Assembly: GCA_028819475.1 (NCBI GenBank)
Contig: JAPPLJ010000002.1
Coordinates: 1 to 64,000, forward strand
DNA: 64,000 bases
Direction: 5' to 3'
Source: Rhodospirillaceae bacterium
GTDB lineage: Bacteria; Pseudomonadota; Alphaproteobacteria; Bin65
A program made the translations under genes and the position numbers. Shown piece by piece: positions 1-7,080 of this stretch (its first letter is position 1; each line of letters starts with the position of its first letter). A model generated the notes under the pieces. That model saw only the letters and a list, made by a program, of their open reading frames with translations. It made no database searches and was not told the DNA's origin.

Positions 1-211
1 CCCGCAGCGTGCGCGTTTCCCCGAAGCCAAATCGAAACCTATCCGGGAACCAGGGTGAAGTCAAACGCCGCCACAAACTGCCGGAAACGCGCTACACTAC
101 CCCCCCGGGGTGTCGGGCTCAGATATCGACGACAAGCGCGTGTCGGTCTCGGCTGTAGCGAGCCCCCGCAACCACCGAGACCTAACGTTTCGGCTTTTCG
201 TGCCGTTGAAC

Positions 212-2221
212 TCATCTCGACGGGTACTCGACGTGTCGAGCAGTCTTGAATCGCGAGGGCGCTGTCGAGCGGCCGGCCGTTGCGCCGTGAATGTCTTCGG
301 ACAAGGAGACGATGGGTTTCTTCGGCGCCGTGGACATTTCCAGCCCGTAGGCCAGGAACCAGACCAGAAAGACGCCGCCCCCCCACCAGAGGATGCGCCA
401 GGCCCAGAGCGAGGGCATGGCGAAATCCCACGCATCGTAGCCGGCACCGGGCGCGCCGAACAGAAAATTGCCGACAACGCCGCCCGGCCCGGCGCCGAAA
501 AACAGCCAGACCACGACCAGGATCCAGGCGAAGGTCCTGACGCCGCGCCGTTCGGACCGCGGTGCGGCATGGTCCTGCAGGAAATCGTGAAATTTCTGCC
601 GGTGCTCCCTGGCCCCGTGCTCCTGGGACATGGCCGAGGCGGCGACGCAGACCAGCAGGTTGAAAAAAATGCCCCAGCCGGCGGAGTGAATGGTCCAGGG
701 CCAGCGGCCCCACGGCAGGGTGTCGCCGGTCAGGGTCTGGCCGATGCTCTCCGTCAGGATGACGGCGAGGACGCCGGCGCCCAGGCCGTAGAGCGCGCCC
801 TGGCGGGTGATCCACGGAAACCATATGGCGCCCAGCAGCGTCGGCCAGAGCTGAAAGGCGATCGGCAGGGCGAGCGCGCCCAACTCGATCAGCGTAACCC
901 GGTCATAGGTGGCGAGCGCAAGGGCCAGGCCGGCGACCACCAGGATGGCGATGCGCGCGAAGAGTTTTTGGCCGCCATGCGTGGCGCCGGGCTTCAGGAA
1001 CCGGCGGAACATGTCGCGACTGAGCATCGTCCCGGACGCCGCCAGATGCACCGCGCCGGTCGCCTGCATGGCGACCAGGCCGCAGACGGCGAGTAGCGCG
1101 GCGAGCCAAGGCAGCGCCTCGGCCACAGAATTTATATAGTAGGGGACGAGCGCCGCCTGCCTGCCGCCCGACAGGTCGGGCAGGACCTGTGCGACCGCCA
1201 GGCCGGCTTCGGTCACGGCTTTGTTCGCGCCCAAGAATAGCGCGCCAGCGCCCTGGATCGCCGAGAATATAAGCAGGATCGCACCGACCGCAGCGGCCGA
1301 TGCCCAGACCTGCTGCGCCGCGAAGGGCCGCGGCGATTCGCTGGAAAAGGCCCAGATCGAGAAGGTCGGCGCGGCCATTACGCCGAGCAGCGCGAAAAGG
1401 AAGCTGAGGCACATCAGCCCGGTCCAGAGGCCGCCCGCCGGCGCCTCCTTGCCCAGGCCGGCGGTCCACTGGGCGACGCCCGACAGGGCGAACAGGCCGT
1501 TATAGTCGCCGCCGCCGAGGCCGCGCGTCGTGCCCCAGTCGCCGATCCGTGTCGCGGCGAGGTCGGCAAGCTTGCGGTTGAGCACTTCGAAGCCGCCGAC
1601 ATGGTCGAGGGCGATGAGTCCGAGCACGATCATGCCCATCGCCATCAGGATGCCCTGGAGCACGGCGACGTTGGCGATGCCCACGATGCCGCCGGCCGTT
1701 ACGTAGATGACCAGGACCAGGGTGAGGCCCCACATGGCCATGTCACGCGACACGTATCCGTCCGTTACGACGCTGATTAGGAAGCCGGAGCCGCCCAGCA
1801 GTACGCCGGTGAAGGGGATGGCAAACAGCAGCGCAATCGCCAGGACGATGAGCCGGATCGCCTCGCTGCCGTAGTAGTCCGCCAGCATTTCGCCGGGCGT
1901 CATGTAGCCGAAGCGCTTGCTCAGTGCCCATTGCCGTTTCAGCAGAACGACTCCGGACAGCGGTATCGCGATCGCGCCGATGGCCGCGAAGGCATAGGAA
2001 AAGCCGTCACGAAGCACGAGGCCCGGATGCCCGGTGAAACTCCACCCGCCGAAGGCCGCTGTCGTGACCGCCATGACGAACAGCCAGACCGGCAGGCGCC
2101 GGCCGGCGACGAAATAATCGCTGGCGCTGGGCGACCGGAAACCGCAGCGCGCGCCCCAGAAAATGCAGTAGCCCCAATACAGGGTCAGGAAAATGAAGAG
2201 CCAGACGATCTTATCCGACAA
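212..2221 (-). CDS. Sodium:solute symporter family protein
   Basis: This is an integral membrane secondary transporter of the SSS family, about 669 residues, with some 13 hydrophobic segments. Motifs typical of the family include the N-terminal FVAGRRLPVW stretch, followed by GGWSFTGHPG in the region that usually contributes to sodium binding. I chose a TTG start at 2221 because a GAGGG sequence precedes it and it leaves a 28-base gap after the LacI gene; the longer ATG at 2290 would overlap that gene. The C-terminal 40 residues are polar and probably cytoplasmic. It follows the LacI-type regulator in the same direction, so the two are probably co-transcribed. The substrate cannot be read from sequence; a sugar or sugar acid would fit the neighbouring regulator and importer. 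Confidence 0.85.
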   Translation of the reverse strand: MSDKIVWLFIFLTLYWGYCIFWGARCGFRSPSASDYFVAGRRLPVWLFVMAVTTAAFGGWSFTGHPGLVLRDGFSYAFAAIGAIAIPLSGVVLLKRQWALSKRFGYMTPGEMLADYYGSEAIRLIVLAIALLFAIPFTGVLLGGSGFLISVVTDGYVSRDMAMWGLTLVLVIYVTAGGIVGIANVAVLQGILMAMGMIVLGLIALDHVGGFEVLNRKLADLAATRIGDWGTTRGLGGGDYNGLFALSGVAQWTAGLGKEAPAGGLWTGLMCLSFLFALLGVMAAPTFSIWAFSSESPRPFAAQQVWASAAAVGAILLIFSAIQGAGALFLGANKAVTEAGLAVAQVLPDLSGGRQAALVPYYINSVAEALPWLAALLAVCGLVAMQATGAVHLAASGTMLSRDMFRRFLKPGATHGGQKLFARIAILVVAGLALALATYDRVTLIELGALALPIAFQLWPTLLGAIWFPWITRQGALYGLGAGVLAVILTESIGQTLTGDTLPWGRWPWTIHSAGWGIFFNLLVCVAASAMSQEHGAREHRQKFHDFLQDHAAPRSERRGVRTFAWILVVVWLFFGAGPGGVVGNFLFGAPGAGYDAWDFAMPSLWAWRILWWGGGVFLVWFLAYGLEMSTAPKKPIVSLSEDIHGATAGRSTAPSRFKTARHVEYPSR

Positions 2222-2249
2222 CGGTCTGCCCTCGCGCCCGCGGTGCCGA

Positions 2250-3329
2250 TCATGCCGGCATGTCCGGCAAGGCCCCTGACCTTTTGCCACCCGTCGGCGG
2301 CCGAGTCGACTTGCGAACGATGATATCGCCCTTGATCTGCCAGGCGACGGTCTCGCTCTCCGCTCCGATCGAAATCTCCTCGATCAGCTTCACCGTTGCG
2401 CCGATCATCTTGGCGAGCGGCTGGGAGTAGGTCGTCAGGGAGTGCGACGGCCAGGCCGCCATTTCGATATTGTCGAGGCCCGCGACCGAGACATCCTCGG
2501 GAACCCGCAGGCCGAACTCGATCCGCACCGCCTCGATACAGCCGAGCGCGATAATATCACTGGCGCAGAACACCGCGTCGGGCCGGGGACTCCGATTCAT
2601 CAGGCGGATCGCGGCGCGATAACCGGCTTCGTAGGAGAAGGAATAGCCCTCCTCGCGCCAGACGTCGGGGAAGCCGCGCGCGATGCACCGGTCGCGGAAT
2701 CCGCGCCACCGGTCCAGCGTGGTCGAGGCGTTCTGGAAACCCGCTATGTAGGCCAGGCGGCGGCATCCAGTATCGATGAAATGGTCGGCAATCATGCCGC
2801 CGCCGTGGGCGTTGTCGCAGACGACGTAAAAGGTCGAGGAATCCGGGTCGCGGCGGTTGAAATAGATCAGCTTCGTTCCGGCCCGCTCGGCCACTTCCTG
2901 GGACTGGGAGGAAATGGTCACGGCCATAACGATGACGAATTCGGGCTGATAGCTGATCGCGAGCGGCAGGATATCGTCCGGGGTTTCGCCCGACGGGACG
3001 GTGAAGAGCATCAGATGCCATCCGGCTTTGCGCAGCGCTTCGCTCAGACCGCGCAGCGCCTCGGGATAGAAGGGGTTCTCGAGATGGGAGACGATGATGC
3101 CGACGATCCGGCTCTTCTGGGTGATCAGGCTCTGCGCGAACGGGTTCGGCCGGTAGCCGAGCTGGTCGGCGTAATTCAGGATCTTGCTGCGCGTTTCGGG
3201 CGCGATCACGGCTTCCTTGTTGAAGGCGCGCGAGATCGTTGAAATTGAAACGTCGAGATCCTCTGCCAGGCGCTTGGCGTTGATGCGCTTGCCGTGGGCT
3301 TCCGGTTTGCCGGCGGTCTTCTTGTCCAT
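2250..3329 (-). CDS. LacI/GalR-family transcriptional repressor
   Basis: A 359-residue DNA-binding repressor with the normal LacI layout: an N-terminal helix-turn-helix (residues about 16-40, LAEDLDVSISTISRAFN), a hinge region ending near RPNPFAQSL, then a periplasmic-binding-protein-like effector domain beginning SRIVGIIVSHLENPFY. It is divergent from the sugar-type ABC importer at 3613, and the intervening region holds a tandem near-palindromic site at 3437-3463 with the central CG seen in operators of this family. The simplest inference is that it represses both the importer operon and itself plus the downstream symporter, and is released by a sugar ligand. The ligand is unknown. Confidence 0.93.
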   Translation of the reverse strand: MDKKTAGKPEAHGKRINAKRLAEDLDVSISTISRAFNKEAVIAPETRSKILNYADQLGYRPNPFAQSLITQKSRIVGIIVSHLENPFYPEALRGLSEALRKAGWHLMLFTVPSGETPDDILPLAISYQPEFVIVMAVTISSQSQEVAERAGTKLIYFNRRDPDSSTFYVVCDNAHGGGMIADHFIDTGCRRLAYIAGFQNASTTLDRWRGFRDRCIARGFPDVWREEGYSFSYEAGYRAAIRLMNRSPRPDAVFCASDIIALGCIEAVRIEFGLRVPEDVSVAGLDNIEMAAWPSHSLTTYSQPLAKMIGATVKLIEEISIGAESETVAWQIKGDIIVRKSTRPPTGGKRSGALPDMPA

Positions 3330-3436
3330 CGGATCTCAGGCGTCTTCGAATTGCGCTGCCACGCCAGCGGATCGGCGATCGATCCCGTCGGCGAGGTTAC
3401 GACAGGCAGACAAATTTCCGCCATTCCCCCAAAAAA

Positions 3437-3463
3437 TGCAAACGATTGCTGCAAACGATTGCA
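3437..3463. promoter_or_regulatory. Tandem LacI-type operator in the divergent promoter region
   Basis: The 13-base unit TGCAAACGATTGC occurs twice in direct, gapless tandem (3437-3449 and 3450-3462), followed by A. Each unit is close to a palindrome (TGCAA-NCGN-TTGCA) with the CG centre of LacI/GalR operators. It lies 108 bases upstream of the LacI start and 150 bases upstream of the binding-protein start. The AT-rich stretch just downstream (about 3464-3485) is a plausible core promoter for the rightward operon. Binding by the adjacent LacI protein is inferred. Confidence 0.65.
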
Positions 3464-3612
3464 CTTGATTTTTTTTCCGTTTAGTGTTGCCGCGGTCTGG
3501 CGTCGCTTCGGCTTGCGTTAGGTCTCATCACCCCGACTGCGCGGGGCGACAGCGATCGCGGGCACCGTTTCGGCCGGAACGGGCAACCAATCCGAACATT
3601 GCGGAGGATACG

Positions 3613-4791
3613 ATGAGACATTTGGCCAAATTGGGTGTCGTGTTGGGAGCGCTTCTGCTCCTGCCGGGCCAGGCGATCGCCGAGGGCGTCGACGAACTGC
3701 CCAAGGACATCCAGGACAAGCTGTACGCGAAGGATATGCTGGACCCGATGCAGCCGATCGGGCCGAGCGCATACCGCAACTGGAAGTCGCCGAGAAAGCC
3801 GCCGTGGACGATCGGCTATGCCAGTTCCTATGCCGGCAACACCTGGCGCGCCGGCGTCATGGACCGGCTGGTTCAGAAACTAATCGCCAAATGGCAGAAG
3901 CTGGGCCTGCTCAAGGAGGTCCTCGTCACCCAGTCGAACCTGAACGACGCGCTGCAGATCCAGCAGATGCGCCAGCTCGTCGACCGCGGCGTCGACGCGC
4001 TGATCGTGTGCTGTTCGAACCCGACCGCTCTGAACGCGACGGTGAAATACGCGTTCGACAAGGGCGTTCCGACCTTTTCCTTCGTCGGCTACCTGACCTC
4101 GCCCTACTCGATCAACTCATCTTCCAACTACCAGCTGGCGGGCCATCGGATGGGCACTTGGATGGCCAAGGAGCTCGGCGGCAAGGGTAACGTTCTGGTC
4201 GTTGAGGGCATTCCGGGGACATCGGGTTCGGATTCCCAGGATCGAGGCATCAAGGCCGGCCTTGCTGCAAATCCAGGCATCAAGGTTGTCGGCAGCATCG
4301 CCGGCATGTGGACCGACCAGGTCGCCCAGGCCGAGGTGCAGAAATGGCTTGCCACCCATCCGGGGAAACTGGACGGCATCGTCGTGCAGTCGGCGGCCGA
4401 AATGGGCGTGCTCCGCGCGTTGCAGCAATCGGGCCGCAAGATGATTCCGGTCACTATCGGCGGCGAGCTCGGCGCCATCTGCTACTGGCGCAAGAACATC
4501 GACTATATCAGTTCCGCCTATCACGTCTGGCCTCCGGGCGACGATTTCGAGCTGATCTGGAACATCATGATGCGGACCCTCCAGGGCCAGGGTCCGAAGC
4601 TGCAATCGGTGCTCGTCGACGTGATCCCGTTCGGCAAGGACGACGTCAAGAAGATGATGGGGACGGATTGCGACGAGAACAACAAGCTCTGGGCGCATGT
4701 CGGCATCGAGACATGGGGCGGAAAGAAGTTCCTCGACAACTTCTTCCTGCGTCCTGCCGATCCGGAGAAATATAAGGCGTCGCAGCATTAG
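3613..4791 (+). CDS. Periplasmic sugar-binding protein of an ABC importer (RbsB-like)
   Basis: A 392-residue substrate-binding protein of the ribose/galactose-binding (Peripla_BP_4) type. A signal peptide with a leucine-rich core ends near QAIA-EG (residues about 1-23). The mature part opens with a beta strand and loop typical of the fold (TIGYASSYAGNTWR), followed by DALIVCCSNPTALN and GKGNVLVVEGIPGTSGS. The ATG at 3613 has a clear GGAGG seven bases upstream; longer in-frame starts lack one. It is the first gene of the rightward operon and feeds the ATPase and two permeases downstream. It is somewhat longer than the usual 310-330 residues, mainly through N-terminal sequence (DELPKDIQDKLYAKDMLDPM) before the fold begins. 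The ligand is not identifiable. Confidence 0.9.
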   Translation: MRHLAKLGVVLGALLLLPGQAIAEGVDELPKDIQDKLYAKDMLDPMQPIGPSAYRNWKSPRKPPWTIGYASSYAGNTWRAGVMDRLVQKLIAKWQKLGLLKEVLVTQSNLNDALQIQQMRQLVDRGVDALIVCCSNPTALNATVKYAFDKGVPTFSFVGYLTSPYSINSSSNYQLAGHRMGTWMAKELGGKGNVLVVEGIPGTSGSDSQDRGIKAGLAANPGIKVVGSIAGMWTDQVAQAEVQKWLATHPGKLDGIVVQSAAEMGVLRALQQSGRKMIPVTIGGELGAICYWRKNIDYISSAYHVWPPGDDFELIWNIMMRTLQGQGPKLQSVLVDVIPFGKDDVKKMMGTDCDENNKLWAHVGIETWGGKKFLDNFFLRPADPEKYKASQH

Positions 4792-4807
4792 ACGCCGTAC
4801 TATCGCG

Positions 4808-4835
4808 GGCCGGAGCCGTAGCGGCGGCTCCGGCC
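4808..4835 (+). promoter_or_regulatory. GC-rich hairpin between binding-protein and ATPase genes
   Basis: A perfect 10-base inverted repeat, GGCCGGAGCC and GGCTCCGGCC, encloses an 8-base loop 16 bases after the binding-protein stop codon. No T-tract follows, so it is unlikely to be a full terminator. Hairpins at this position in ABC operons commonly protect the 3' end of the binding-protein mRNA and reduce expression of the membrane components; that role is inferred here. Confidence 0.5.
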
Positions 4836-4853
4836 GAGCGGTAGGGCAGGGTA

Positions 4854-6650
4854 TTGGACAGCGTAGCGTCGCCGATGGACAGCCCGACGGGTGATGCCCC
4901 CAGCGCCATATCGGCGAACGGGGGGTCGTCGCGCGATGCCGTGTCGGTCGTGGACGTGCACAAGGCGTTCGGCGTCACCAAGGCGCTGGACGGATGTAGC
5001 TTCAGCGCCCGACTGGGCGAAATCCACGCGATCGTCGGCGGCAACGGTTGCGGAAAGAGCACCCTGGCGAAGGTGATGTCGGGGGTCCAGATCCCCGACA
5101 GCGGCCAGATATCCATGCTGGGCCACACGCCGCGATCGCCGATCGAAGCCCGCCGCGCCGAGATTGCCACCGTTTTTCAGGAAGTTCTGGTCGCCGACGA
5201 GTGCTCGGTCGCGGACAACCTGTTCGTCGGCGCCGACAGGCTCTGGGTAAAATCGCGCCCGTCCCGCGAGAAACTCGAGATCGCCGCCACCCTGATGGAG
5301 GAACTGACCGGCGTCGAAATCGACCCCGATATCCGTGTCGGCGGCCTGCCGCTCAGCATCAAGCAGTGGATCACCATCGGGCGCGCTCTGCTGACTGAGC
5401 CCAGGATCCTCATTCTCGACGAATCGTCCGCCGCACTCGATCTGGATTCCACCGAACGGCTGTTCGCCAAGATGCGCGAACTGCGCGACCGGGGGTGCGC
5501 GGTCATTATCGTAACTCACCGGATCGCCGAGCTGATCCGGATCAGCGACCGGGCCACGGTGATGCGCGACGGCCGCGACGTCGGCGTTCTGGAAAAGGGC
5601 GAGATCACCGAGAAAAACCTGCTGGAACTGATGACCGGCGAGCGCGATTTCGCCGAGGCGCACCACGACCGCGAAGCGCACCGGGCGCTCAGCGACGAGA
5701 TCGTCATGCGCGGCGAGGGGCTGCGCATCTGGGAAGACGGCGACCGCTTCGCCTTCGACCTCAAGCGCGGCGAAATCCTGGGTGTGGCCGGACTGGACGG
5801 CCAGGGCCAGAACGAGTTCGTCCGCGCCCTGGCCGGCGTCGAACTCGCGCTGGAGGGGCTTCCCGAAGCGCGCAGCGAAGCCGGGGAATTCGTCGAGATC
5901 GCAGACCTGGAGGACGCCGAGGCGTGCAGGATCTATTACGTTTCGGGAGACCGCAAGCACGAGGGCATCTTCCCGAACCTCAGCATCTTCGAAAATCTGC
6001 TGTTTCCCCTGTATCGCAAGTCGACGCAGAAGGTGGGAATAATCGACTGGAACGATCTGGCGAGCGTGTTTTCCTGGTTCGTCGACCGTCTGTCGATCAA
6101 GATTGGGCACCGCTCCAACCTGGTCACCTCGCTCAGCGGCGGCAACCAGCAGAAGGTGCTGATCGGCCGCTCGTTCGCCATGCAGCCGAACATACTCGTC
6201 CTGAACGACCCGGCACGCGGCGTTGACGTCAGGACCAAGCGGGAACTCTACGATCATCTGCGCGACTACGCCTCGCGCGATAATGCGATCATCTTCCTGT
6301 CCAGCGAACTGGAGGAATTCATCGGACTGTGCGGCCGCGTCGTGGTGTTCCGGCACGGCAGCATCTTCGACAGCTTCATCGAGGACGAGATCGACCCGGA
6401 CAGGATTCTCGAGGCGATGTTCGGTCAGACCGAAGGCGGCGGCGCGCATCGTCATCGCCACGACGACGGCGAGAGCCACTCGGCCGCCGAAATTTACGAA
6501 TTCGAGGCCAGCAGGAAGCAACGCTATCCCAGGATGCAGATCGGCCGCATCAAGATCGTCGAGACGGAGGCGGAAGCCGGGTCGGCCGAAGAACACATCC
6601 CCGCTGCGGCTTCGGGCGACCGGGTCAAGGTAGTTTATTTCGACGACTAG
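4854..6650 (+). CDS. Sugar ABC transporter ATPase, two fused nucleotide-binding domains with IKIV-motif tail
   Basis: An RbsA/MglA-type ATPase of 598 residues that powers import through the two permeases downstream. The first domain has Walker A GGNGCGKS (62-69), a degenerate signature LSIKQ (167-171), Walker B ILILDE (185-190) and H-loop H222. The second domain has no true Walker A (GLDGQGQNE, 313-321), as is usual in this family, but a good signature LSGGNQQ (427-433); its Walker B end is ND rather than DE (451-452), which is odd. About 75 extra residues follow residue 523: a His-rich stretch HRHRHDDGESH, then IKIVETE (566-572), and the protein ends VKVVYFDD (591-598). Those two motifs resemble the repeats in the next gene. 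The TTG start has a GGCAGGG upstream; ATG at 4875 is the alternative. Confidence 0.88.
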   Translation: MDSVASPMDSPTGDAPSAISANGGSSRDAVSVVDVHKAFGVTKALDGCSFSARLGEIHAIVGGNGCGKSTLAKVMSGVQIPDSGQISMLGHTPRSPIEARRAEIATVFQEVLVADECSVADNLFVGADRLWVKSRPSREKLEIAATLMEELTGVEIDPDIRVGGLPLSIKQWITIGRALLTEPRILILDESSAALDLDSTERLFAKMRELRDRGCAVIIVTHRIAELIRISDRATVMRDGRDVGVLEKGEITEKNLLELMTGERDFAEAHHDREAHRALSDEIVMRGEGLRIWEDGDRFAFDLKRGEILGVAGLDGQGQNEFVRALAGVELALEGLPEARSEAGEFVEIADLEDAEACRIYYVSGDRKHEGIFPNLSIFENLLFPLYRKSTQKVGIIDWNDLASVFSWFVDRLSIKIGHRSNLVTSLSGGNQQKVLIGRSFAMQPNILVLNDPARGVDVRTKRELYDHLRDYASRDNAIIFLSSELEEFIGLCGRVVVFRHGSIFDSFIEDEIDPDRILEAMFGQTEGGGAHRHRHDDGESHSAAEIYEFEASRKQRYPRMQIGRIKIVETEAEAGSAEEHIPAAASGDRVKVVYFDD

Positions 6651-6687
6651 CAGGCGGGCGACGGGCAGTTGAGGAAAGGAATCCGCC

Positions 6688-7020
6688 ATGGGGCGTGACG
6701 GAATCAAGATCGTCGAGTTCGACCAGGAAGGCGACGGGTCGCCGCTTGACCGTTCCGACGAGAACAAGGGCGTGAAGATCGTCGAGTTCGACAACGACCT
6801 GGACGATGAGCGCAAGCCCGTTGCGACAGCGCAGGATCTCGGCCCCATCAAGATCGTCGAATTCGACGACGACCGGCCGGCCGAGCAGCCCTCGCCGCCC
6901 GCAGCGTCGCGGGCCGCCGCGAAGCCGATAAAGATCAGGGATTTCGGCGCGGAAGCCGAGACCGCCCGTAAGAGCGGAACCGGCGGAGAACGCAATATCA
7001 AGATCATGGAATTCGACTGA
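6688..7020 (+). CDS. Small protein of five IKIVEFD-type repeats, unknown function
   Basis: A 110-residue, mostly polar protein that I do not recognise. It is built of five short motifs: IKIVEFD (6-12), VKIVEFD (29-35), IKIVEFD (54-60), IKIRDFG (81-87) and IKIMEFD (104-110), the last forming the exact C-terminus. The linkers of 16 to 20 residues are rich in D, E, P, A and R and look disordered. There is no signal peptide or membrane segment, so it should be cytoplasmic. A strong AGGAAAGGA lies upstream of the ATG. It sits between the ATPase gene, whose own tail has two related motifs, and the permease genes. A multivalent peptide scaffold for a shared partner, or beta-strand addition to one, is inference. 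The repeats and conserved register make a real gene very likely. Confidence 0.85.
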   Translation: MGRDGIKIVEFDQEGDGSPLDRSDENKGVKIVEFDNDLDDERKPVATAQDLGPIKIVEFDDDRPAEQPSPPAASRAAAKPIKIRDFGAEAETARKSGTGGERNIKIMEFD

Positions 7021-7080
7021 TGATCCCGGAAGCGGGAACAATTTCCACTGTACGCCACGCAGGCCGTTGAGGGCACCGGC

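Noticed and set aside
1..211. Possible gene at the left edge
   Set aside because: Open frames here have no convincing start or recognisable protein; it is the 3' flank of the symporter gene.
4808..4835. Hairpin as an intrinsic terminator of the binding-protein gene
   Set aside because: The stem is perfect but no T-run follows, and the ATPase begins 18 bases later; called a regulatory hairpin.
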